NCBI RefSeq assembly: GCF_027484945.1
Contig: NZ_JAIXRZ010000027.1
Span: 1-50,618 of the forward strand
Direction of reading: 5' to 3'
Length of the DNA stretch: 50,618 bases
Origin: Flavobacterium sp.
GTDB taxonomy: Bacteria; Bacteroidota; Bacteroidia; Flavobacteriales; Flavobacteriaceae
Position numbers and translations under genes: made by a program. The notes beneath the pieces are model-generated. The model was not told where the DNA came from, did no database searches, and saw only the letters and a list, made by a program, of their open reading frames with translations. The number at the start of each line of letters is the position of its first letter. Position 1 is the stretch's first letter. Positions 35,666 to 43,575 of this stretch are shown one piece after another.

Positions 35666-36913
35666 ATGAAAAAAATAATTGTATTGTTTGCAGTGTTGTG
35701 TACTTTTTTAAATACTACGGCACAAACCGATTCTTGTAAACTTCCCGATCAATTTGACGACTACTACCGCTATGGAAAATCAAAGGAGCTGCTGGATTTG
35801 TGGCAAAATTATGTCGCAAAATGTACCAAAATTTCCTTTTTAGAATATGCTAAAGGGGAGCAGATTTTGCAATTTGAATATGATAATGCAGCTTCAGAAA
35901 GCCGAAAAGAAAAGCAAGTTCAGCTAGTTAACTACTATATTTCTCTTCAAAAGCTGTTTCCAGAAATGGCTATCAATGCCTTGGTAAAAAGAGCCCTTTT
36001 GTTGTCAAACGATAAAGAATCCGAACCTCTTGAGCGTTATCAATTGTTGCATGAAGCACTTTTTAAAGGGGAAGCAGTTGTAGACAATCCATTGGCGTAT
36101 AAATGCTATTTTGATGCGGTTTTGCAATTGGAGTCGCAAAAAAATAATTCTATAGATCTTGTAGCGGCTTATTTAAATGTTAAGAGTAAAGCTCTACAAA
36201 ATGCAAAACGATTTCCTAATAAGGCAGATGAGTTTGAAAATTTAGTTCAGTATATCAGCACCCATCCTCAAATTAATGAGCGTGTAACGTGTGTGACGTT
36301 AGAAAAATATACGAAAAGTGTTTTCGAGTCAAAATCAAACGACTTCGATTTGTGTATAGCCCTTACTAACGAGATGTATGAAAAATGCCAGCGAAATCCA
36401 ACATTTTTGACATTAGCTTTATACACATATCAATTAAAAGAAACGCCATTTTCATCCTATTTATTAGGAATGGCAAAGTTGTCAATGGAGTCTTTAGATC
36501 GTGCAACGCCCTATTTGTTTGCTGCGGTTGATCTTGAAGAAAATCCAGCCGTAAAAGCAGATCGTGCAAGTAATTTAGTACCATTGTTTTTGGGGTCAGA
36601 TCCTGGCCAATCGGCATCATTGTTGAAGAAAGCCATGCAGGCCGACCCGAAGAATCCAAATTACCCACTTTTGATGAGTGAAATTTATCAAGCGTCTATT
36701 GTTTTTTGTGAATTTGAAGGGTTACAAGTTGATGCGGTATATTATTTGGCTTCGCAAGCGGCAGCAGAAGCGGCTAAGATTGATCCAAAATATGCTGCAG
36801 CAGCACAAAAAAAGGAGATGGCGTTTATAGCAAAAATGAAAATGCAACCATCAAAAAGAAAAAAGAATTCGGTAAATTTGGGTTGTTGGATAAATAAAAC
36901 CGTCACTTGGTAA
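35666..36913 (+). CDS. TPR-like secreted or periplasmic protein
   Basis: A 415-residue protein with signal peptide MKKIIVLFAVLCTFLNTTAQ. The mature part is mostly helical. One clear TPR-like pair is near 275-335 (SLDRATPYLFAAVDLEENPA, then SLLKKAMQADPKNPNY), and alanine-rich helices follow (SQAAAEAAKIDPKYAAAAQK). It ends in a basic stretch (MQPSKRKKNSVN). The role is probably a scaffold in the envelope; no enzyme motif is seen. It sits 16 bp after the barrel gene, and its stop codon overlaps the lptC ATG (TAATG), so translation of the two is coupled. Confidence 0.82.
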   Translation: MKKIIVLFAVLCTFLNTTAQTDSCKLPDQFDDYYRYGKSKELLDLWQNYVAKCTKISFLEYAKGEQILQFEYDNAASESRKEKQVQLVNYYISLQKLFPEMAINALVKRALLLSNDKESEPLERYQLLHEALFKGEAVVDNPLAYKCYFDAVLQLESQKNNSIDLVAAYLNVKSKALQNAKRFPNKADEFENLVQYISTHPQINERVTCVTLEKYTKSVFESKSNDFDLCIALTNEMYEKCQRNPTFLTLALYTYQLKETPFSSYLLGMAKLSMESLDRATPYLFAAVDLEENPAVKADRASNLVPLFLGSDPGQSASLLKKAMQADPKNPNYPLLMSEIYQASIVFCEFEGLQVDAVYYLASQAAAEAAKIDPKYAAAAQKKEMAFIAKMKMQPSKRKKNSVNLGCWINKTVTW

Positions 36914-37455
36914 TGCAAAAATGGGGTTCAGTGCTTTTTGGTATGCTAGTTTTGATCAGCATTTTGGCTTGTGAAGGCAATTTTCGCGAAGTACAAAAAT
37001 CGGTTTTTTCTGAGTTCAATCCTAGTGGTGATGCCGACTCTATCCATATAAAATATACCGATTCAGGAAAAATAAAATCCGTTTTAATTAGTCCCAAAAT
37101 GTTGGATTATGCCACTGTAAAATATCCTTTTACCGAATTTCCGAAAGGTTTACAAGTGACCTTGTATGATGCACAAGGGAAGCCAACATTTGTAACGGCT
37201 AAGTACGGTGTGCGTTTTAAAGATTCCGATATGATCGATTTACAAGGCAGTGTAAAAATTACCAACACATCGGGACAGGTTTTTGAAACGGAACAACTGT
37301 ATTTTGATCAAAAAAATGAATGGTTTTTTACCGAAAAGCGGTATAAGTTTTCCGATCCCAAAGGAGTTTCTCAAGGTGAAGGAGTTGATTTTAGTAAAGA
37401 TTTAAAAATTATTAATTCGCAACGGGTTTCCGGAATAGTCGATCAAGTTCAATAA
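36913..37455 (+). CDS. lptC: LPS export protein LptC (lipoprotein form)
   Basis: A 180-residue LptC-family protein. A short lipoprotein-type signal ends at the lipobox ILAC (~Cys19), followed by the beta-jellyroll repeats of the Lpt fold (SIHIKYTDSGKIKSVLISPK, VTAKYGVRFKDSDMIDLQGS, VKITNTSGQVFETEQLYF). It bridges LptB2FG and LptA in lipopolysaccharide export. A lipoprotein signal instead of an uncleaved membrane anchor is usual in this phylum. The ATG at 36913 is chosen; a TTG at 36907 would add only two residues before it. It overlaps the previous stop by one base. Confidence 0.88.
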   Translation: MQKWGSVLFGMLVLISILACEGNFREVQKSVFSEFNPSGDADSIHIKYTDSGKIKSVLISPKMLDYATVKYPFTEFPKGLQVTLYDAQGKPTFVTAKYGVRFKDSDMIDLQGSVKITNTSGQVFETEQLYFDQKNEWFFTEKRYKFSDPKGVSQGEGVDFSKDLKIINSQRVSGIVDQVQ

Positions 37456-37456
37456 T

Positions 37457-37654
37457 ATGAGATATTTAAACATTACAAAATACGTTTATTTAATAGCCGG
37501 TTTATTTTTCGCTTTTGACGCGGCAACACATTGGAATGAGCAACCCAAGCCTTGGGTGAGCGTTGGGATTGCTTTGGCCTCTGTTTTTCTGTTTTTCTTC
37601 AGAAATCATTTTGCTAAAAAGTTTAAAAACCGTCAAAATTCATCCGAGTCCTAA
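37457..37654 (+). CDS. Small two-helix membrane protein, function unknown
   Basis: A 65-residue protein with two hydrophobic stretches (YVYLIAGLFFAFDAATHW and VSVGIALASVFLFFF) and a basic tail (HFAKKFKNRQNSSES). It is tightly placed: 1 bp after lptC and 0 bp before the CNNM/CorC gene (TAA then ATG), which supports it being real. I do not recognise its family. Its place next to lptC and a CBS-domain membrane protein suggests an envelope role, but that is only context. Confidence 0.75.
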   Translation: MRYLNITKYVYLIAGLFFAFDAATHWNEQPKPWVSVGIALASVFLFFFRNHFAKKFKNRQNSSES

Positions 37655-38920
37655 ATGAATATACTCGTAATCATCATCTGTCTGCTTTTATGCGCTTTTT
37701 TTTCAGGGATGGAGATTGCTTACGTTTCTTCCAATAAAATTTATTTAGAGATAGAGAAAAAACAAGACACTTTTTTGTCGCGTATTCTCACTACGATTAC
37801 TGAAAAACCTTCCAAGTTTATTGCAACGATGCTCGTTGGAAATAATATCTCCTTGGTTGTGTACGGGTTTTTTATGGGCGATTTAATCACCCAACATATT
37901 TTTTCAATGGGTTATCACTTTGATAATATCACTAATGTTTTGATACAATCGGTGATTTCTACCCTAATTGTATTGATAACTTCTGAATTTCTTCCGAAAG
38001 TTTTTTTTCAAATCTACGCCAATAGTGTAATGAAATTCTTTGCAATTCCCAGCTATGTTTTCTATACACTATTCAACTTCATTTCTTCTTTTATTATTTG
38101 GATTTCTGATTTTCTATTGAAGAAATTCTTTAAAACCGAGGGCGATTACGTACCTTCCTATTTTAGTAAAGTCGAATTGGGCAATTATATTTCGCAGCAA
38201 ATGAATGCCAAAGGCGAAAATGAAGCCGTCGATTCTGAAATTCAAATTTTTCAAAATGCATTGGAGTTTTCTGGAGTGAAAGCACGCGATATCATGACAC
38301 CACGTACCGAATTAGTTGCAATTGAAGTGTATGATTCGGTTACCAATTTGCGCGAATTATTTGTCCAAACGGGCTATTCTAAAATCATTGTATTTCAAAA
38401 CACATTGGATGATATTTTGGGATATGTGCATTCGTTTGAACTCTTCAAAAAACCACGAACCCTAAAGTCGGTCATGATTCCAGTCGAATTTGTTCCCGAA
38501 ACTATTTTTATCAAAGATGTATTAAATCTTTTGACCAAAAAAAGAAAATCGGTAGCAGTAGTATTGGATGAATATGGCGGTACATCGGGTATCATTACGG
38601 TAGAAGACATTATTGAAGAATTGTTTGGTGAAATTGAAGATGAACACGACAATGATGGTGCCGAAATAGAAGTCCAATTGGCTGAAGGTCAGTATCGTTT
38701 TTCAGCGCGATTAGAGGTGGCGTATATCAATGAAACCTATAAACTAAACTTGCCCGAAAACGATTCTTACAGTACTTTGGGAGGGCTCATTGTTGATCAT
38801 TCAGAAGAGATTCCGCAAAAAGGAGACTCGCTACAAATTGCTGGCTATCAATTTCAAATTGAAGCAGCTTCAAACCGAAAAATTGAAGTTGTTCTGATGG
38901 CTGTCTTGTTGGACGAATAA
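37655..38920 (+). CDS. CNNM/HlyC/CorC family membrane protein
   Basis: A 421-residue protein with an N-terminal DUF21/CNNM membrane domain (~1-185; AFFSGMEIAYVSSNKIYLEI, MLVGNNISLVVYG). A CBS pair follows at ~209-330 (ARDIMTPRTELVAIE ... KKRKSVAVVLDEYGGTSGII), then a C-terminal CorC/HlyC domain (~335-415; YSTLGGLIVDHSEEIPQKGD). The family is linked to Mg2+ or Co2+ transport; older names call it hemolysin. GldE of gliding bacteria is a distant paralogue, but there is no gld gene context here. It begins directly after the small membrane protein gene. Confidence 0.9.
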   Translation: MNILVIIICLLLCAFFSGMEIAYVSSNKIYLEIEKKQDTFLSRILTTITEKPSKFIATMLVGNNISLVVYGFFMGDLITQHIFSMGYHFDNITNVLIQSVISTLIVLITSEFLPKVFFQIYANSVMKFFAIPSYVFYTLFNFISSFIIWISDFLLKKFFKTEGDYVPSYFSKVELGNYISQQMNAKGENEAVDSEIQIFQNALEFSGVKARDIMTPRTELVAIEVYDSVTNLRELFVQTGYSKIIVFQNTLDDILGYVHSFELFKKPRTLKSVMIPVEFVPETIFIKDVLNLLTKKRKSVAVVLDEYGGTSGIITVEDIIEELFGEIEDEHDNDGAEIEVQLAEGQYRFSARLEVAYINETYKLNLPENDSYSTLGGLIVDHSEEIPQKGDSLQIAGYQFQIEAASNRKIEVVLMAVLLDE

Positions 38921-38956
38921 TTTTTTCAACTTTTTAGGTAAAATATAGGATTCGAA

Positions 38957-38988
38957 TTGTTATTATTTCGGAGATAATCGTATTTTCG
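38957..38988 (+). promoter_or_regulatory. Candidate promoter for the PpiD-like gene
   Basis: TTG (38957-38959), a 21-bp spacer and TATTTTCG (7 of 8 to TAnnTTTG) lie 28 bp before the ATG at 39017. Confidence 0.45.
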
Positions 38989-39016
38989 CAGACTGAAATA
39001 AAATAATAGAAATAAA

Positions 39017-41107
39017 ATGGCAGTTTTACAGAAAATTAGAAATCGTTCAGGGTTGCTTTTACTGATCATCGGTTTTGCACTTTTAGCCTTTGTAGTTCAG
39101 GATTTGTTTACAAAAGGATTGAAAAGTCAGTCCCATGAGGTTGGAAGTGTTAATGGAAAAGATATCGCATTTGAAGATTTCAGAGTTAAAGTAGCGAATC
39201 TAGAAAAGAGTGGTCAAGGCGGACAGATGACGCAAACCCAAGCGGTTAATCAAACTTGGGAAATTGAAGTAAACAAAGCCCTTTTGGTTGATCAGTTTGA
39301 TAAAGCGGGTATCCGTGTAGGCGAAGCTTATAAATTGGATGCTTTCAAAAAAGACCCAAATATTGGTTCAGCACCAATGTTTCAAACCAATGGAAAATTT
39401 GATTTGACTAAGTTTAAAGACTTTTTCAAAAACAATCCTGACCAAGCAAAAATGTTTGAGGAACGTGAAAAAGACATGGTGTTAAATGGACAATATCAAA
39501 TTTACAACACCATGGTTAAAGCGGGAATGTATACTACAAAAGCCGAAGGCAAATTCAAATATGCATTAGAGCAAGACAAAGTTAACTTTGATTACGTAGG
39601 TGTAATGTATTCTTCTGTAAAAGATAGTGAAGTAAAAGTTACCGATGAAGATATCACTGCATATATGAAAAAACACGAAAAACGTTTCAAAGCAGAGGAA
39701 ACGCGTGAAATTGAATTTGTGCTTGTAGAAGATAAGCCCTCTACTAAAGATCAAGAGGAAGTAAAAGAAAAATTAGTTGCCTTGTTAAATTCTAGAGTAG
39801 AATACAACAAAACTACGGGAACAAACGATACATTACCAGGTTTCAAAGACGCATCGAACCTAGCTGAATTTGTAGGGCAAAATTCTGATCTTCCTTACGA
39901 TACCACTTATGTTTCAAAACAACAATTGCCTACTGAAGCTGCGGATGCATTATTCAACTTACCTACAGGTGAGATTTACGGGCCTTACATCAATAATAAG
40001 CATTACTGTTTAAGTAAAATGATCGGTCGTAAAGCTAATGATAAAGTGAAAGCGAGTCATATTTTGATTAGCTGGGAAGGAATTGATCGTGTACAGAAAA
40101 AGGAAAAAAGAACAAAAGAAGAAGCAAAAGCTAAAGCCGAGAGTTTGTTAGCACAAGCAAAAGCCAATCCTAGTTCATTTATGATGTTGGCCCTAACAAA
40201 TTCAGATGACTCTTCTGCTCAACAAGGAGGTGACTTAGGTTATTTTGGGCCAGGTCAAATGGTAAAACCGTTCAACGATTTTGCATTTAACAATCCTGTT
40301 GGAACTATTGGTTTGGTTGAATCGGAGTTTGGGTATCATATTATTAATGTTACCGATAAGCAAGATGCCGTTCGTTTAGCCACAATCGCTCACAAAATTC
40401 AGCCTTCTGAGTCAACTACGAATGAAGCCTATACTAAAGCAACTCAATTTGAAATGGATGCTGCTGCTAAAGATTTTGCAGCAATAGCTAAAAAAGCCAA
40501 TCTTAAAGTAGAGTCGGTTCGTGCAAAAGCAATGGATGAAGCTGTTGGTGCAGCCGGAAATCAACGTCAAATTGTAAAATGGGCATATACCGATGATACC
40601 AATGTAGGTGACATCAAACGCTTTGAAGTGGTGAATGTAGGTCACGTTATTGCTCGTTTGAAAAAAATTAATCCAAAAGGACTAACCAATATTGAAGATG
40701 CGCGCCCATCGGTAGAAGGATTGATCAAAAACGAGAAAAAAGCACAAATCATTTTAGCAAAAATGAAAGGTGGTTCGTTGGCATCAATTGCTGCGGCAAA
40801 TAAAGTGACGGTTCAAAATAGTGCAGCAGTTGCTATTGATAGTCCTATGTTGCCTAATGTAGGTATGGAGCCTAAAGTGGTAGGTACAGCAATTGGTACT
40901 GGGGTAAATAAAGTTTCAGCACCTATTGAAGGAATTTCAGGAGTATATGTAGTGCAAACCAAATCAGTTACAAAAGCTCCAAAAATTGCAAAATACGATG
41001 ACTATATCACTAAACTAAAACAACAAGCCATTCAAAATACAGGACGTGTTATTCCAACGTTGAAAAATGCTGCCGATATTGAAGATAATCGTTTAGAATT
41101 TTATTAA
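39017..41107 (+). CDS. PpiD/SurA-like peptidyl-prolyl isomerase
   Basis: A 696-residue periplasmic foldase anchored by one N-terminal helix (~11-30, GLLLLIIGFALLAFVVQDLF). A SurA_N-like chaperone domain follows. A parvulin domain is at about 344-452 (KASHILISWEG ... GGDLGYFGPGQMVKPFNDFA ... FGYHIINVTDK). The C-terminal half includes a second, degenerate parvulin-like stretch. It assists folding of outer-membrane or secreted proteins and fits with the lptC and outer-membrane neighbours. It has its own candidate promoter and a following terminator. PpiD rather than SurA is favoured by the membrane anchor. Confidence 0.9.
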   Translation: MAVLQKIRNRSGLLLLIIGFALLAFVVQDLFTKGLKSQSHEVGSVNGKDIAFEDFRVKVANLEKSGQGGQMTQTQAVNQTWEIEVNKALLVDQFDKAGIRVGEAYKLDAFKKDPNIGSAPMFQTNGKFDLTKFKDFFKNNPDQAKMFEEREKDMVLNGQYQIYNTMVKAGMYTTKAEGKFKYALEQDKVNFDYVGVMYSSVKDSEVKVTDEDITAYMKKHEKRFKAEETREIEFVLVEDKPSTKDQEEVKEKLVALLNSRVEYNKTTGTNDTLPGFKDASNLAEFVGQNSDLPYDTTYVSKQQLPTEAADALFNLPTGEIYGPYINNKHYCLSKMIGRKANDKVKASHILISWEGIDRVQKKEKRTKEEAKAKAESLLAQAKANPSSFMMLALTNSDDSSAQQGGDLGYFGPGQMVKPFNDFAFNNPVGTIGLVESEFGYHIINVTDKQDAVRLATIAHKIQPSESTTNEAYTKATQFEMDAAAKDFAAIAKKANLKVESVRAKAMDEAVGAAGNQRQIVKWAYTDDTNVGDIKRFEVVNVGHVIARLKKINPKGLTNIEDARPSVEGLIKNEKKAQIILAKMKGGSLASIAAANKVTVQNSAAVAIDSPMLPNVGMEPKVVGTAIGTGVNKVSAPIEGISGVYVVQTKSVTKAPKIAKYDDYITKLKQQAIQNTGRVIPTLKNAADIEDNRLEFY

Positions 41108-41128
41108 TAGATGTCCAATAAATAGAAG

Positions 41129-41158
41129 ATCCTGGGTAGTAGTTACTCGGGATTTTTT
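41129..41158 (+). terminator. Terminator after the PpiD-like gene
   Basis: Ten-base-pair stem ATCCTGGGTA / TACTCGGGAT (two G-T pairs), GTAGT loop, then six T. It separates convergent genes. Confidence 0.85.
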
Positions 41159-41161
41159 GTT

Positions 41162-42079
41162 TTAAGAAAGAATCATTTTGTGGTAAGGTACAACTATTGG
41201 ATATCCTTTAGCTATAAAATATGCGGTTGGGTCTTCTTTAGCTATAGCCATCACAAAATCACCTCCCCAAGCTCCCAAACTTTTAATTACTCCATCAAAG
41301 TCCGCAAACAATGCTTCTTGAATGGTCATTTCTTCCAAAACATCGCTTAGTGCAATTTCATGTTCACGCAAGGCTTGTGCAAATTCTTTTGGAGTCGGAG
41401 CAGTAATTATACGTTGTGTAATTGCGTTGATGGTAGTAATTGTTTTATCAATTTCCCCTTGTTTATCCATATAGGCTGCAATAGCTGCTTTGGAACTCCG
41501 TTTCTGATTGAGATAAATAAAATAGATTTTGTTTGAAAACGATGGGGAAAAACTGATGGTTTCTACTTTAGGAAGTTCATTTTGTAGTTGATAGATTATG
41601 GGCGCGTCATGTTGCGCACAGGCCACGTCATAACCACTTCCTCCAAAACTTCGTTTTAATAAAGTAAACGCATCAATTTGTGCCCACTGAGCAATATTGT
41701 TAATCAAAGTAGACGATGTGCCCAACCCCCAGTTTTTTGGAAAACTCAATTGGGTTTCAATTTGAAATCCTTCCGATTCGAGTAAGAAATCGGTATTCAT
41801 TTGACAGGCTTCGTGTAAAATTTCGATTAGCGTGTTTTTTATATCAAATGGGCCTTCCAATTGTTCTTTACGTAGGATTGAATCAAATGCGATGCTCGTT
41901 TCAAACCAAATGCTGTTGTCATGGTCAAAACTTTTCCAATGAATCTGATGATCTTTTCCGGGATAGACATGTAAACTTTGACCAAATCGAGTGGGCAACG
42001 CAAGGGCTTTTGCACCATCCAAAACAACATATTCTCCGGTGATTAGAAGTTTACCATTACTGTAAAAGGTTTTTTCCAT
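41162..42079 (-). CDS. GYDIA-type GHMP kinase, mevalonate pathway (possible phosphomevalonate kinase)
   Basis: A 305-residue GHMP kinase. Its N-terminal motif is KLLITGEYVVLDGAKALALP, the phosphate loop is NWGLGTSSTLINN (a variant of GLGSSAA), and the signature GGSGYDVACAQHDAPIIYQL gives the group its name. The glycine motif near the end is LGAWGGDFVMAIA. It follows HMG-CoA reductase by 11 bp in one operon, which places it firmly in the mevalonate pathway. Since a separate mevalonate kinase lies at 3070-4008 and no ordinary phosphomevalonate kinase is seen here, this is a good candidate for the missing phosphomevalonate step. Substrate is not provable from sequence. Confidence 0.8.
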   Translation of the reverse strand: MEKTFYSNGKLLITGEYVVLDGAKALALPTRFGQSLHVYPGKDHQIHWKSFDHDNSIWFETSIAFDSILRKEQLEGPFDIKNTLIEILHEACQMNTDFLLESEGFQIETQLSFPKNWGLGTSSTLINNIAQWAQIDAFTLLKRSFGGSGYDVACAQHDAPIIYQLQNELPKVETISFSPSFSNKIYFIYLNQKRSSKAAIAAYMDKQGEIDKTITTINAITQRIITAPTPKEFAQALREHEIALSDVLEEMTIQEALFADFDGVIKSLGAWGGDFVMAIAKEDPTAYFIAKGYPIVVPYHKMILS

Positions 42080-42090
42080 GCTATACTTAA

Positions 42091-43407
42091 CTATCGGCGT
42101 AATTGTTCAATTAATGCTACAACAGCGGCATGTGTAACGGTTTGTTCAGCAAAATGTGCTGCAATAATTTTTCGTTCTTCTGGAGTTGCTTGAAATTGAT
42201 TTAATATGTTGTTCAAGTGCATTTTCATGTGTCCTTCTTGAATTCCAGTAGTTGTTAAGGAACGAATTGCTGCAAAGTTTTGCGCAAGCCCCGTTGCAGC
42301 TACAATTTGCATGAGCTCTTGCGCTGAGGGTTTGCCCAAAATTTCGAGAGCGATTTTTACTAATGGATGCAATGAGGTAAGCCCTCCGACTGTTCCTAAA
42401 GCCAAGGGAACATCCATCCAAAACGAGAATATTCCGTCTTCGATTTTGGCATGTGACAAACTGCTGTATTTTCCTTCTCGAGCAGCAAAAGCATGAACCC
42501 CTGCTTCAACCGCACGGAAGTCATTGCCCGTAGCCAATACTACCGCATCAATTCCATTCATGATTCCTTTGTTATGGGTTACCGCTCGGAAAGTTTCGAT
42601 TTCGGCAATGGTAACTGCTTGAACAAATTTTTCGGCAAAAGCACGGGGATCATCAATTTTCTTTTCAGCCAATTCTTCAACTTTGCAGGAGACTTCAGCC
42701 CGAACCACACAATTGGGAACAAAATTGGATAAAATACTCATCACAATAGTTATATTTTGTTCGGTTTCAGTGAATGTACTTTCCAGAGAAGCTGCTTCTC
42801 GTAAAGTTTTCGCAAATTGCTCCAAACACGAGTTGATGAAATTGGCGCCCATGCTGTCTTTAGTTTCAAAAGTTGCATGTAGCTGGAAGTAATGTGCCAA
42901 TTCGTTCGATTTATCGCGCAATTCAATATCCAAAATACCCCCGCCACGCTTGTTCATGTTGTGGGTTATTGATGCAGTATCGGCTAAAAGTTGCGGTTTA
43001 ATTGTATCAAAAAAAGGCTGTAATTTTTCAATTGAACCGTTGAATAAAAAATGAACTTGACCTATTTTTTCAGTAGCAAGAACCGTAGTTTTAAATCCGC
43101 CCCGCGTACTCCAAAATTTAGCGGCTTTGGCTGCCGCGGCTACAACCGAACTTTCCTCGATAACCATCGGTACCGCATAATACCGACCGTTAATATTGAA
43201 GTTAGGTGCAATACCCATCGGCAAGTAAAAATTGGTTAAGGTGTTTTCGATAAATTCATCATGAAGTTGTTGCAGTTTATGATCCTGGTTCCAGTATTGT
43301 TTCAGAACTTTTTCCGCTTCCTCTGGTGTGTTAAAGTACGTTTGGGCAATCCATTGGATTTTTTCTTCTTTGGATAATTTTGAAAATCCGGATACGGCTT
43401 GATTCAT
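42091..43407 (-). CDS. mvaA: Hydroxymethylglutaryl-CoA reductase, class II
   Basis: A 438-residue HMG-CoA reductase of the class II (bacterial) type, which interconverts HMG-CoA and mevalonate. Visible active-site blocks are PMVIEESSVVAAAAKAAKFW (Glu84 or 85), THNKGIMNGIDAV (Lys280), LATGNDFRAVEAG (Asp296) and GIQEGHMKMHLNN (His393). The nucleotide-binding stretch is KDSMGANFINS (~183-193). Although often named degradative, in this phylum it serves synthesis of mevalonate for isoprenoids. It heads a two-gene operon with the GYDIA kinase and has a perfect TATCTTTG -7 element upstream, the same sequence as at mvaD. Confidence 0.94.
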   Translation of the reverse strand: MNQAVSGFSKLSKEEKIQWIAQTYFNTPEEAEKVLKQYWNQDHKLQQLHDEFIENTLTNFYLPMGIAPNFNINGRYYAVPMVIEESSVVAAAAKAAKFWSTRGGFKTTVLATEKIGQVHFLFNGSIEKLQPFFDTIKPQLLADTASITHNMNKRGGGILDIELRDKSNELAHYFQLHATFETKDSMGANFINSCLEQFAKTLREAASLESTFTETEQNITIVMSILSNFVPNCVVRAEVSCKVEELAEKKIDDPRAFAEKFVQAVTIAEIETFRAVTHNKGIMNGIDAVVLATGNDFRAVEAGVHAFAAREGKYSSLSHAKIEDGIFSFWMDVPLALGTVGGLTSLHPLVKIALEILGKPSAQELMQIVAATGLAQNFAAIRSLTTTGIQEGHMKMHLNNILNQFQATPEERKIIAAHFAEQTVTHAAVVALIEQLRR

Positions 43408-43433
43408 TTTCAGTTGATTATCAATTTATACGA

Positions 43434-43441
43434 CAAAGATA
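43434..43441 (-). promoter_or_regulatory. -7 promoter element for the HMG-CoA reductase operon
   Basis: TATCTTTG on the minus strand, a full match to TAnnTTTG, 26 bp before the ATG. No TTG -33 element is found at the usual distance. The sequence equals the element at the mvaD operon. Confidence 0.6.
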
Positions 43442-43575
43442 CAGCTTCAACGAAGAGATTGATGTAATTTTTACAAAATAAAAAGCTTTGTTTACGTGTA
43501 TTTTGGATAAAAAAAGGCGGTAGTTTGCATTTTTTTCATTAAAATTGAAGTCGATAACAATCAATTTTTTTGTCT

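Noticed and set aside
37655..38920. GldE gliding protein
   Set aside because: The domain layout is shared with the whole CNNM/CorC family and no gliding genes adjoin it.
42146..42947. Small frames overlapping the HMG-CoA reductase gene
   Set aside because: The reductase frame is complete with all active-site residues; the others are shadows.
43497..43530. Possible DPP IV promoter (TATTTTGG and TAGTTTGC)
   Set aside because: Both have the TA-TTTG spacing one base off the TAnnTTTG consensus and no matching TTG; not strong enough to list.
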